From Bryobacteraceae bacterium (GTDB taxonomy: Bacteria > Acidobacteriota > Terriglobia > Bryobacterales > Bryobacteraceae), in NCBI GenBank assembly GCA_014860455.1, contig JACZJQ010000041.1, positions 1 through 39,693 on the forward strand: 39,693 nucleotides of DNA. The letters run 5' to 3'. Below the pieces are notes generated by a model. That model was given only the letters and a program-made list of their open reading frames with translations. It searched no databases and was not told the DNA's origin. How positions within the stretch are numbered: the first letter of the stretch is position 1; every line of letters starts with the position of its first letter. Below are positions 1-7,533 of the stretch, in pieces. Made by a program: the position numbers and the translations under genes.

Positions 1-1472
1 CTACCGGAGAGGTCCTTCTTATGACAGGAGGCGCAATCCTGCTGGTAGAGCAGGCTGGCTTTGGACTCCTTCACAGGTTTGCGGCGAGGGGTCAGGCGCA
101 GGATCCAGGCCATCTCGTTGGCGTTGATATAGAGGTGCCGGGTCTCAGGATCGAACGACATGCCGCCCCATTCGGCGCCGCCGTCGAATCCGGGGATCAT
201 GATGGTTCCTTCGCGCGACGGCGGGGTGAACTGAGGGCCCCGGCGGTAGGTTTCGTAGCGCTTCATGACATCGGCATGGGCGGCGGGAGTTCGTTTGGTC
301 ACCAGATCGGGAGTCATCTCCTGGCGGGCGAAGGGTTCAGGTTTCGACGGGAGGGGCTGAGACTTCGCGAGGTGCTCGCCGTCGATGTCAGAAGCAGGGA
401 CGGCGACATTCTTATACGGGTTCAGCACCTTGCCGGTGGCGCGTTCGAAGAACCAGACGTAGCCCGATTTGGTGGCCTGCGCCACGGCGTCGATCGACTT
501 TCCGCCGCGGCGGATGGTGAGCAGAGTGGGCGGGGCGGGGATGTCGCGGTCCCAGACGTCGTGGCGGACGAACTGGAAATGCCACTTGCGCTTGCCGGTG
601 CGGGCGTCGAGGGCGAGGAGGCAGTTGGCGAAGAGGTTGTCGCCGTGGCGGTTGGCGCCATAGAAATCGAATGCGGCCGAGCCGGTGCCGGCGAAGACCA
701 GGCCGCGCTTTTCGTCAAGGGCCAGACCAGGCCAGGAGTTCGCGCCGCCTGTCGATTTGTAGGCGTCCGGGGGCCAGGTCTTGTAGCCGAATTCGCCGGG
801 ATGCGGGATGGTGTGAAAGGCCCAGATTTGCTTGCCGGTAAGGAGGTCGAACGCCCGGATGTCGCCCGGCGCAGAGGGCAGTCCCTCGGGCACGATGGAG
901 CCGACAATCAACTTGCCCTCGAAAACCACGCCGGGCGTGGAGACCGAGACGTTCAGCGATTCGGCGAGCCGGCCGAGGCCTTGGCGCAAGTCGATGCGGC
1001 CGTTCTGTCCAAACGAAGTGACAGGCTTGCCGGTTTTCGAGTCCAGGCAGTACATCCACTGCCGGACGGCGATGTAGAGCCGGCCGTTCCAGTGCGTCAG
1101 TCCGCGGTTGCGCAGCTTTGAGCGGACTTCGGCGCCGTCCCAGGGATCGAAGCGCCAAAGTTCGCGGCCTGACGATGCGTCCAGGGCAGCGACGTTCACT
1201 TTCGGCGTCACCACATACATCACGCCGCCGATGACGAGCGGGTTGGACTGCATCTCGGAATCTTTGAACTCCTGCTTTGAGTCCCAGCGCCAGGCCAGTT
1301 TCAGCTTGCCGATGTTCGAGGTGTTGATCTGGTTGAGCGGCGAATAGTGGGTCTGCTCCTGCGAGCCGTGGTAGTGGGCCCAGTCGGCGTTTTGCTGGGC
1401 GTGCGCGGTCATCGCCGCCAGCGCAAGCACCACCACGAACCGCGGACTTATAGAGCGGATTTGATTCACCAT
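1..1472 (-). CDS. PQQ-dependent dehydrogenase (quinoprotein) with inserted cytochrome c motif, 3' end cut by window
   Basis: The gene reads from an ATG at 1472 to the window edge, about 490 residues without a stop. A signal peptide (MVNQIRSISPRFVVVLALAAMTAHA, written as MVNQIRS...AMTAHA) precedes the mature start at QQNADW. The body has the repeated Trp-rich beta-propeller blades of PQQ dehydrogenases (for example WAHYHGS, LDASSGRELWRF, LDSKTGKPV, FDLLTGKQIWAF, LDARTGKRKWHF). Close to the edge a CASCH motif (residues 480-484, bases 21-35) is a c-type heme site. Propellers of this family oxidise alcohols or sugars in the periplasm and pass electrons to heme c. The heme motif here follows most of the propeller, and the fold presumably continues beyond the window. 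It lies 15 nt downstream of a Gfo/Idh/MocA oxidoreductase on the same strand, so the two are likely co-transcribed. The substrate cannot be read from the sequence. Confidence 0.85.
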   Translation of the reverse strand, partial: MVNQIRSISPRFVVVLALAAMTAHAQQNADWAHYHGSQEQTHYSPLNQINTSNIGKLKLAWRWDSKQEFKDSEMQSNPLVIGGVMYVVTPKVNVAALDASSGRELWRFDPWDGAEVRSKLRNRGLTHWNGRLYIAVRQWMYCLDSKTGKPVTSFGQNGRIDLRQGLGRLAESLNVSVSTPGVVFEGKLIVGSIVPEGLPSAPGDIRAFDLLTGKQIWAFHTIPHPGEFGYKTWPPDAYKSTGGANSWPGLALDEKRGLVFAGTGSAAFDFYGANRHGDNLFANCLLALDARTGKRKWHFQFVRHDVWDRDIPAPPTLLTIRRGGKSIDAVAQATKSGYVWFFERATGKVLNPYKNVAVPASDIDGEHLAKSQPLPSKPEPFARQEMTPDLVTKRTPAAHADVMKRYETYRRGPQFTPPSREGTIMIPGFDGGAEWGGMSFDPETRHLYINANEMAWILRLTPRRKPVKESKASLLYQQDCASCHKKDLSG

Positions 1473-1487
1473 GTCCGGGACTCCCGA

Positions 1488-2573
1488 TTAGAGTTTGATG
1501 GTGCGGCCCTCGCGCGCCGAACGGCGGGCGGCGTCGAGGATCTCGGTGACGATGAGGTTGTTTTCAAGAGACCCGAGCCCGGCGGGCTTGGCCTGGCCGC
1601 GGGCGATGGCGGCGAGGTAATGCACCACGTCGTCGTCAGGCGTGGGGATGGCGGGCGTTTCGACGGTCTGTTCCGGCTCCTTGCCGATGCGGGTGCGCAG
1701 ACGGACCGGGTCGAGCGCGATGGCGTAGCCGGATTCGCCGTAGACTTCGATGTCCTTGCGGTTGTAGGGCCAGTTCCAAGAGGCCTGGAAGATGGCTTGC
1801 GCGTCGCCGTAGTCGGCAACGATGGTGGCCTCGTCCTCCACCTTCGTGTAGACCTTGGGCTGGAGGCGCTGGGTGACGCAGGTGACGGCCACGGGGCGGC
1901 GGTTGTCGAGCAGCCAGGTGCAGAGGTTGGCGCCGTAGCAGCCGAAGTCGAACAGGGCGCCGGCGCCGTTGCGGGCCGGGTCGTTGAGCCATTCGAAGAA
2001 CTCCGGCTGGACGCCGATCGCCTTGGGGCCCTGATGGCCGTCGTGGACGACGAACTTGCGGAACGCGCCGAGGCGTTTGTCTTCCTTCGCCAGCTTCCAG
2101 AGTGCGCGGTGGGAGCGGTACCAGGTGGTTTCGTAGTTGACGAAGACCGGGATGCCGGCCTTGGCGGCGGCGGCCTGGATCTTGCGGCCGTGGTCGATGG
2201 AAACGGCCAGCGGCTTCTCCATCATGCAGGGCAGTTTGCGTTCGGCACAGGCTTCGACGGCGGCGAGGTGGGAGAGCGTGTCGCCGAAAATGGCCACCGC
2301 ATCGGGCTTGGCGACATCCAGCATCCGGGCGGTGTCGGCATAGAAGACGGTGTCGGAGAGCGAGTACTGCGCGGCGTAGCGTAGCCGGACTTCGGATCTT
2401 GGCTCGGCGATGCCCGGCAGCGTGATGTCCTCGCGTTTGGCGATGCGGCGCAGGAATCCGCCGGCGTGCCCGTGGACCAGTCCGATGACGGCCAACTTGA
2501 GCGGTGGCGCGGCGGCTCCGCGAAGGATGGCGGGCGCGCCCGCGAAAACCGAAAGTACAGCCCGGCGTTGCAT
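1488..2573 (-). CDS. Gfo/Idh/MocA-family oxidoreductase, probably exported
   Basis: This is a 361-residue NAD(P)-dependent oxidoreductase. The N terminus (MQRRAVLSVFAGAPAILRG) has a twin-arginine-like or Sec-like leader. It is followed by a Rossmann strand (LKLAVIGLVHGHAGG), the PDAVAIFGDTLSH region, and the family's EKP motif (CMMEKPLAVS), whose lysine is usually catalytic. The C-terminal part (GALFDFGCYGANL, DEATIVADY) fits the GFO_IDH_MocA C-terminal domain. I chose the ATG at 2573 because it starts right at the leader; an upstream extension would run into the divergent DUF1080 gene. The family oxidises or reduces sugars, inositols and their keto forms. The neighbours (DUF1080 divergent, quinoprotein downstream) suggest periplasmic sugar or 3-keto-sugar turnover; this role is inferred. 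Confidence 0.88.
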   Translation of the reverse strand: MQRRAVLSVFAGAPAILRGAAAPPLKLAVIGLVHGHAGGFLRRIAKREDITLPGIAEPRSEVRLRYAAQYSLSDTVFYADTARMLDVAKPDAVAIFGDTLSHLAAVEACAERKLPCMMEKPLAVSIDHGRKIQAAAAKAGIPVFVNYETTWYRSHRALWKLAKEDKRLGAFRKFVVHDGHQGPKAIGVQPEFFEWLNDPARNGAGALFDFGCYGANLCTWLLDNRRPVAVTCVTQRLQPKVYTKVEDEATIVADYGDAQAIFQASWNWPYNRKDIEVYGESGYAIALDPVRLRTRIGKEPEQTVETPAIPTPDDDVVHYLAAIARGQAKPAGLGSLENNLIVTEILDAARRSAREGRTIKL

Positions 2574-2612
2574 GATTCCATCAACGATATCGCAGCGGCG
2601 TATGATCGATGC

Positions 2613-3308
2613 ATGAAACGAGTGGCCGGTCTGATTCTCCTGTTGGCCGCGGCCTGCGCCGCGCAGCCGTGGCAGAGCCTGTTTGACGGCAAGACGCTGA
2701 ACGGCTGGCACGTCGAGGCCAAGGCCGCTGACAAGGCCAAAGGCTTCTGGAAGGCCGTGGACGGCGTGATGGAATGCGATTCGATCGGCCGCAAGGACCA
2801 CGACTACGTGTGGCTGATCCACGAGCGCGAGTTCTCGGAGTTCGAGCTTCAGTTGAAAGTGATGGGTTTCAAGGAATCCACCGGAAATTCAGGCGTGCAG
2901 GTGCGCAGCCGCTGGGATGCCGAACGCGAGTGGCTGCACGGTCCGCAGGTGGACATCCATCCGCCGGCGCCGTGGCGGGTGGGGCTGGTCTATGACGAAA
3001 CCTACGAGGCGCGGCGGTGGATCTATCCGTCGCTGAAGAACTGGGAGATCGCGCCGGAGCAGGGTCCGAAGGTGTGGAAGTGGAACGCTGACGGTTGGAA
3101 CGACATTTCGATCACTTGCAAGGGCGGGCACATCAAGACGGTGGTGAACGGCGTGACGATTACTGACGCCGACCTGACTGCCGTACTCAACGATGAGGCG
3201 CATCAGAAGCGCCGGGCCGGGATGAAGGGCCATGTCGCGTTGCAGCTTCATTCACGCGACGAGTTGAAGATCCGTTATAAGGACATCCGCATCCGCGAGC
3301 TGAGATAG
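2613..3308 (+). CDS. DUF1080 protein (3-keto-disaccharide hydrolase family)
   Basis: This 231-residue secreted protein starts with MKRVAGLILLLAAACAAQ, a signal peptide whose AAAC could be a weak lipobox. The mature part opens with the family signature QSLFDGKTLNGWHV and continues with FELQLKVMGFKES and GNSGVQVRS, the jelly-roll core of the concanavalin-like DUF1080 fold (family named 3-keto-disaccharide hydrolase). The later WNDISITCKGGHIKTVVNGV block is also typical. The ATG at 2613 is preferred because it begins the signal peptide; the open frame upstream runs antisense through the neighbouring oxidoreductase. It is divergent from the Gfo/Idh/MocA gene with only 39 nt between the two ATGs. 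Such proteins are highly duplicated in Acidobacteriota and Planctomycetota, and another copy lies at 28341-29132. The substrate is unknown. Confidence 0.87.
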   Translation: MKRVAGLILLLAAACAAQPWQSLFDGKTLNGWHVEAKAADKAKGFWKAVDGVMECDSIGRKDHDYVWLIHEREFSEFELQLKVMGFKESTGNSGVQVRSRWDAEREWLHGPQVDIHPPAPWRVGLVYDETYEARRWIYPSLKNWEIAPEQGPKVWKWNADGWNDISITCKGGHIKTVVNGVTITDADLTAVLNDEAHQKRRAGMKGHVALQLHSRDELKIRYKDIRIRELR

Positions 3309-3318
3309 GCTATCTGTC

Positions 3319-3618
3319 ATGGCAGACAATCTGTTGATCGTGGCCGCGCGGATGACGGCCAAACCGGGCAAGGAAGACGAACTGCGCAAGACGCTAATGG
3401 GCCTAATCGGGCCGACGCGCGCCGAAGCCGGCTGCGTGCAGTATGACCTGCATGAAGAGCAAGGCAAGTCCGGCAGTTTCCTGTTTTTTGAGAAGTGGAC
3501 GTCGAAGCAGGCGCTCGATGAGCACCTGGCCATGCCGTACCTGAAGCATCTGTTTTCGGTGGCGCCGCAGTTGATCGAGGGTGACCCGGCGATCGGGCTG
3601 TACGACCAGATCGGGTAG
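3319..3618 (+). CDS. Antibiotic biosynthesis monooxygenase (ABM) domain protein, putative quinol monooxygenase
   Basis: A single-domain 99-residue protein of the dimeric alpha-beta barrel ABM/YgiN type. Hallmarks are the opening strand LLIVAARMTAKPGKEDELR, the GCVQYDLHEE segment, FFEKWTSKQALDEH, and a terminal helix ending LKHLFSV. Length and order match YgiN-like proteins, which act on quinols or small aromatic carbonyl compounds without a cofactor; other members bind heme or are structural only. It starts 10 nt after the DUF1080 stop codon and is probably co-transcribed with it. The substrate cannot be assigned. Confidence 0.85.
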   Translation: MADNLLIVAARMTAKPGKEDELRKTLMGLIGPTRAEAGCVQYDLHEEQGKSGSFLFFEKWTSKQALDEHLAMPYLKHLFSVAPQLIEGDPAIGLYDQIG

Positions 3619-3658
3619 ACGAAGCTCAGGCCAGCGGCGCGCCAAAACTACGGATCTA

Positions 3659-3678
3659 CCGCTGGCTCACGCCAGCGG
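3659..3678. repeat. Perfect inverted repeat at a convergent gene junction
   Basis: CCGCTGGC at 3659-3666 and GCCAGCGG at 3671-3678 form a perfect 8-bp stem around a four-base TCAC loop. The loop contains the stop codon (TCA, read as TGA) of the minus-strand nucleotidyltransferase. A third copy of GCCAGCGG sits just upstream at 3630-3637. The position between convergent genes suits a bidirectional terminator, but there is no T-tract on either side, so intrinsic termination is only a possibility. Confidence 0.45.
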
Positions 3679-4272
3679 CTCGCCGGGTGGTCGAAGCAAT
3701 CCGGCGATTCGTTCGGGAACGAAATCGTGCCACTGCGCACCCGCTTCGATCAGGCGGCGCGTCTCGGTGGAAGAGAGCGACTGCAAGCGTTCGTCGAGAT
3801 CGAGCAGGGTCACGCGTTCTATGAGTGGTCCAGTGACGGTGATGTGACCCAGGCGTGGGGCGACCAGCAGGTTGAATTCTTTCAGTTGATCTTCGAAGCC
3901 CGGCGAGTCGCCGTAGTCCCAGTCGATGGCTCGTTCGGCGGCGTCGCGTCCGCAGACGATGCTGACCTCATCGACGCCTGATGCAGCGCGGGCTTCGCGG
4001 GCCATTTCGACGAACAGCCCGCCGTCGCTCATCGCCACCGAGACGCGCTGGTCGCAATCGGCCAACAGGCGCATCCATTCCAGTCGCCGGGCGGCTTCGT
4101 CCGACGCCATCTGTTTGTGGGGCATGCGGGCGGCGAGGGTGAGCACGACTTCGTCGGCGTGGGCCAGGGCGGCCAGGGCCATGGCCTCGTGGGCGCGGGT
4201 GGGCGGGTTGAAGGCGCCGGGGAAGACGGCCAGGCGGCGATGGGCGGGTGTGCGCCGGAGGACGAATTCCAT
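3667..4272 (-). CDS. NadD/nicotinamide-nucleotide adenylyltransferase-like nucleotidyltransferase
   Basis: This 201-residue protein belongs to the nucleotidyltransferase HIGH superfamily. Its first motif GAFNPPTRAH (residues 19-28) corresponds to GxFxPxTxxH, where the second histidine replaces the xGH of other members. The C-terminal SSTETRR matches the ISSTxIR motif that binds the ATP phosphates. A central VCGRDAAERAIDW segment is as expected for NMN/NaMN adenylyltransferases. These enzymes join a mononucleotide to AMP from ATP in NAD synthesis. Exact substrate (NaMN, NMN or another) is uncertain, so no gene symbol is given. The start lies 17 nt from the divergent enolase-superfamily gene. 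Its last codons form one arm of the 3659-3678 inverted repeat. Confidence 0.75.
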   Translation of the reverse strand: MEFVLRRTPAHRRLAVFPGAFNPPTRAHEAMALAALAHADEVVLTLAARMPHKQMASDEAARRLEWMRLLADCDQRVSVAMSDGGLFVEMAREARAASGVDEVSIVCGRDAAERAIDWDYGDSPGFEDQLKEFNLLVAPRLGHITVTGPLIERVTLLDLDERLQSLSSTETRRLIEAGAQWHDFVPERIAGLLRPPGEPLA

Positions 4273-4289
4273 GACATTATCGTAACGGT

Positions 4290-5396
4290 ATGAAGATTCG
4301 TTCCGTAGACGCGATTGCCATCTCGATTCCGCTGCCCGCGCCGGTGGCCGATGCGGTGAGGTTGATCACCCACCGCGACCATTTGATCGTGACCATCACG
4401 ACGGACACAGGGATCGAGGGCACGGGCTTCACTTTGGGATATGACGGTTCGGTGGCCATGATCGAACTCGTCGAGCGCATCTACACGCCGATATTGCTTG
4501 GTGCGGGCGCCTTCGAGACCGAGAGGCTGTGGGCCGAGATGTACCGCCAGTCGATTCAGGCCGGCCGGCGCGGGGCGGCGCTGCGGGCTATTTCGGCGAT
4601 CGACATCGCGCTGTGGGACATCAAGGGCAAGGCCGCCGGGATGCCGGTGAAAGACCTGCTGGGCGTGCATTCAGAACGGCTGCGCTGCTACGCCACGGGC
4701 GGATACTACCGCGAGGGCCAGACCATCGACGACCTGGTGAGGGAAGCGGGCAAAGTGTTTGAGAAGGGCTTTGACGCCATCAAGCTGAAGGTGGGCAAAT
4801 TGAGCGCCGCCGAGGACGCAGCGCGCGTGGGTGCGGTGCGGCGGGCCTATGGCGACAATGTGGACATTCTGCTGGACGCCAATGGCGGGTGGAAGTCGTC
4901 GGCCGAGGCCGTGGCGGCGATGCGGCGGGTGGAGGAGTTTCACCCGTATTGGATCGAGGAGCCGGTGCGGGCAGACAATCTGTCGGCGATGCGGCGGATC
5001 GCCGAGGCGCTGGATGTGCCGGTGGCGACGGGCGAGTTGGAAGCCACGCGCTGGGCGTTTGCCGAATTGATGGAGACCCGCGCGGCAGATATCGTGCAGC
5101 CGGATGCGACGGTCTGCGGCGGTGTGTCGGAGTGGTTGAAGATCGCGCATCACGCAGCGGCGGTGGATATTCCGGTTGCGCCGCATTACAACTGGGATTT
5201 CCATACGCAGCTTTGCGCGTCGATCCCGAACTGCGTTTTCATTGAGTATTTTATCGCCGAGAGCGGCGTAAAAATGTTTGACAGCGTGCTGGCCGAGCCG
5301 ATGAAAGCGGTGGACGGCTACATCGAGCCGCGGACGGCGCCGGGCTTCGGCGTCGAATTCCGGCCCGACGAGATTGAGAAGTACAGGATCGCGTAA
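4290..5396 (+). CDS. Mandelate racemase/muconate lactonizing enzyme family protein (acid-sugar dehydratase or epimerase type)
   Basis: This 368-residue enolase-superfamily enzyme has a capping domain at residues 1-125 and a TIM barrel after it. The catalytic set can be read in order: the KLK motif (K165 and K167), metal ligands D196 (DANGG), an acidic residue of the EEP motif (E223/E224) and E249 (ATGEL), then D272 (QPDAT) and H299 (APHYN). The K-x-K plus Asp-His dyad places it in the mandelate racemase subgroup, whose members mostly dehydrate aldonic acids or racemise 2-hydroxy acids. It is flanked by a divergent nucleotidyltransferase gene only 17 nt away. Substrate cannot be fixed by sequence reading. 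Mg2+-dependent abstraction of a proton alpha to a carboxylate is established for the family. Confidence 0.9.
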   Translation: MKIRSVDAIAISIPLPAPVADAVRLITHRDHLIVTITTDTGIEGTGFTLGYDGSVAMIELVERIYTPILLGAGAFETERLWAEMYRQSIQAGRRGAALRAISAIDIALWDIKGKAAGMPVKDLLGVHSERLRCYATGGYYREGQTIDDLVREAGKVFEKGFDAIKLKVGKLSAAEDAARVGAVRRAYGDNVDILLDANGGWKSSAEAVAAMRRVEEFHPYWIEEPVRADNLSAMRRIAEALDVPVATGELEATRWAFAELMETRAADIVQPDATVCGGVSEWLKIAHHAAAVDIPVAPHYNWDFHTQLCASIPNCVFIEYFIAESGVKMFDSVLAEPMKAVDGYIEPRTAPGFGVEFRPDEIEKYRIA

Positions 5397-5444
5397 CTGG
5401 AGCGGTCCGGCGAGCATCGATAGACTAGTAATAAGAACCCTGCC

Positions 5445-6272
5445 ATGTTTACCTGGATCTGTCCGAAGTGCGGAGGCGAAGTGCTTCCGAGTTATGCCGA
5501 GTGCCCGCGTTGCGCGGAGCGGGAGGGCCGAGCGGCCGCTCCGCCGCCGGTGCAGCCGGCGCCGCCTCAACAGCCTGTCTATGCGGCCCCGCCGCAACAG
5601 CCTGTCTATGCCGCGCCGCCGCCGCAGCCCGTTTACGCCGCGCCGCCTCAACAGCCTGTCTACGCGCCGCCACAGGCCCCGCCGCCGGCGCCGCCGCCCA
5701 CACCATTGATGGATGCACCATCCACCTGGGCGCCGCCGCCGCAAGCCTATCCCCCGCCGCCGCAGCCGGGCCAGCAGGATGTCTACTACATCGGCAACAA
5801 CAACAAGAAGCGGATGCCGCCGTGGCTTGGGGCGGTGCTGGCGATCGCGGTGCTGGGCGGCGGATTGTTTGCGCTTTACAAGTACGTCGGCAGCCGGAAT
5901 GGCACCGATACTCCGGCGTCGGCGAAGTTGGAGACTCCGGGCGAACAGGCCATTGCCGGGCATCCGTATCAGAAGCACCTGGAGCTTGCGGCGCTGCGGC
6001 TGATTGAGAGCGACAAGAAGGTGAGCCTTCGATTCTCGGTGGTGAACCATTCGGCGGCGGACCTGGCGGGTGTCGGGCTGAGGGTGACGCTGACGACGAC
6101 GGCGGCGGCTCCGGGCGATGCGCCGCTATCGGTGTTTGATGCCAAGGTAGGCGATGTGGGGGCTTATGGTGTCAAAGACATGGAAGTGCCGATCAAGACC
6201 GCGAAGCGCGTCTATGAACTGCCGGACTGGCAGTTCCTGAAGGCCGGTTTCGAGATCACCGCTCCGAAGTAG
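5445..6272 (+). CDS. Zinc-ribbon, proline-repeat, single-pass membrane protein of unknown function
   Basis: The 275-residue protein has four visible parts. A short N-terminal zinc ribbon carries CPKC (residues 6-9) and CPRC (20-23). A proline-rich linker contains four 9-residue repeats of the type PPQQPVYAA (residues 40-75). A transmembrane helix (WLGAVLAIAVLGGGLFALYKYV) follows after a basic NNNKKR stretch. The C-terminal domain of about 125 residues has beta-strand character (KVSLRFSVVNHSAADLAGVGLRV) resembling FxLYD or DUF3426-like domains. The basic stretch before the helix suggests a cytoplasmic N terminus and an extracytoplasmic C-terminal domain. A TAGACT element at 5421-5426 could be a -10 box. 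The last 17 bases overlap the convergent gene's 3' end. Function is unknown. Confidence 0.8.
   Translation: MFTWICPKCGGEVLPSYAECPRCAEREGRAAAPPPVQPAPPQQPVYAAPPQQPVYAAPPPQPVYAAPPQQPVYAPPQAPPPAPPPTPLMDAPSTWAPPPQAYPPPPQPGQQDVYYIGNNNKKRMPPWLGAVLAIAVLGGGLFALYKYVGSRNGTDTPASAKLETPGEQAIAGHPYQKHLELAALRLIESDKKVSLRFSVVNHSAADLAGVGLRVTLTTTAAAPGDAPLSVFDAKVGDVGAYGVKDMEVPIKTAKRVYELPDWQFLKAGFEITAPK
5562..5669 (+). repeat. Four tandem 27-bp coding repeats (PPQQPVYAA)
   Basis: Four head-to-tail 27-bp units encode PPQQPVYAA, PPQQPVYAA, PPPQPVYAA and PPQQPVYAP. The units differ mainly in third codon positions (for example tctatg/tttacg), so the repeat seems maintained at protein level, although expansion by slippage is possible. 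It forms an extended linker between the zinc ribbon and the membrane helix. Confidence 0.85.
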
Positions 6273-7485
6273 ACGGGCAGGGCGGCAACGCGTTCAGTCC
6301 AAGCAGGCGAGCCGTCTTGCGGGCGCTGTGCGAGCAGGGTGCAAGCCGTAGGGCGGATTCCATCGTGCGCCGGGCATCTTCGTTGCGGCCGGCCCGGCTG
6401 TAGGCGTGCGCCAGAGCGGCCAGTACGCGGGCGTCGCCTGGGCGCTGGTCGCGGGTGTCTTCCATGAGTTCCACGGCCTGAGCGGGCGCGAGAAGCCGCG
6501 AGAGTTCCAGGCGGGGGCGGAGTTCGCCGGGCGACATGCGGGCCGATTCCATCCACAGCGATGTTTCGTTACGCCACATCAGGGTTTGGGAGAGCGTGAT
6601 GGCGGCGAACAGTATCGCCAGCAGGGCCAGGACCGGCTTCGGCGTCTTTCGCAGGGCTAATCCGGAAAGTCCGGCGGCGGCGGCCAGGGGCAGATAGAAG
6701 CGGCGGCCCGAAGCCAGGTCGTCCGCGCCGAAGGCCGAGAACTCGGGCAAGGCAAGCAGCAGGGCCACCAGCATCCAGTAGCCTTCCTGCGCCGCTTTTA
6801 CGCCCCTGGTCGACAGGATCGCGATGACGGCAATCACACCCCAAGCCAGCGATGCGGCCAACGGCGGGGCTTCGACGCCGGGCACGGGGGCGAGTCCGAT
6901 GGGGATCATGAAGACCCACAACGCGCGCAGCAGAGCCACGCCCTGGTGGGCGAAAAAGTCGAACGAAACGCCACCGCGCAGTGTGAGCGCCGCCGCCGAT
7001 GCCACGGCCGTCAGGGCGAGTGGCCAGGCCGTTTGACGCCGCCGCTGCATCCCCCACTCAAGGGCCATTAGCGCCAGAGGGAGGCCGGCCGCGCCGATGT
7101 GGACACACGATGCCGAGGCCGAGACCGCGGCGGCGATCCAGAGGCGTCCCGCGGTCCAAAGGCGCCAGGCTGCGAGCGCGCCCAGAGCGGCGATCAGCGG
7201 GCGCAGACCCTCAGCCGCGGCGACGGATTCGACTTGCGCGGGATGCAGCAGGAAGATCGCCGCAGCAACCACGGCCGAACGCGCGGGCAGCAACTTTTCG
7301 AAGACGCCCAGGGCGAGCCAGCCGCAGGCCAGATGCACGGCGATGGCAGTGGTGTGGTGGAGCCAGGGCGGCGACGCGTAAACGGCTTCAGGTCCGCTCC
7401 AAATATAGAGCGGAACCGTGGCTAGCACGGCCAGCAACGAAGCCGTGGTCACGAAGAGAATCGGCTTGGCACCGGGTGCTAACAT
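6256..7485 (-). CDS. Polytopic membrane protein with C-terminal TPR-like region (TMTC/PMT-like)
   Basis: The 409-residue protein has about nine hydrophobic segments in residues 1-310 (for example ILFVTTASLLAVLATVPLYI and PVLALLAILFAAITLSQTL). A soluble C-terminal region then carries a TPR-like pair of helices (DARVLAALAHAYSRAGRNEDARRTMESALRLAP, quoted here as DARVLAALAHAYSRAG...). This layout is common in acidobacterial proteins related to the O-mannosyltransferase/TMTC group, where HPAQVESVAA-type loops recur; HPAQVESVA is visible around residue 100. I chose the ATG at 7485 because it begins the first hydrophobic segment; a GTG at 7503 would add six residues. The 3' end overlaps the zinc-ribbon gene by 17 bp. 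A glycosyl-transfer role is possible but not proven. Confidence 0.75.
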   Translation of the reverse strand: MLAPGAKPILFVTTASLLAVLATVPLYIWSGPEAVYASPPWLHHTTAIAVHLACGWLALGVFEKLLPARSAVVAAAIFLLHPAQVESVAAAEGLRPLIAALGALAAWRLWTAGRLWIAAAVSASASCVHIGAAGLPLALMALEWGMQRRRQTAWPLALTAVASAAALTLRGGVSFDFFAHQGVALLRALWVFMIPIGLAPVPGVEAPPLAASLAWGVIAVIAILSTRGVKAAQEGYWMLVALLLALPEFSAFGADDLASGRRFYLPLAAAAGLSGLALRKTPKPVLALLAILFAAITLSQTLMWRNETSLWMESARMSPGELRPRLELSRLLAPAQAVELMEDTRDQRPGDARVLAALAHAYSRAGRNEDARRTMESALRLAPCSHSARKTARLLGLNALPPCPSTSER

Positions 7486-7533
7486 GGCTGAGTAAGTGGG
7501 CACGAGGCCCTTCTGACGCCCCTTGAATACGGT

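Noticed and set aside
21-1121. Long plus-strand open frame opposite the quinoprotein
   Set aside because: High-GC antisense shadow: its translation is Gly/Arg/Val-rich without any domain, whereas the minus strand has a signal peptide, propeller repeats and CASCH.
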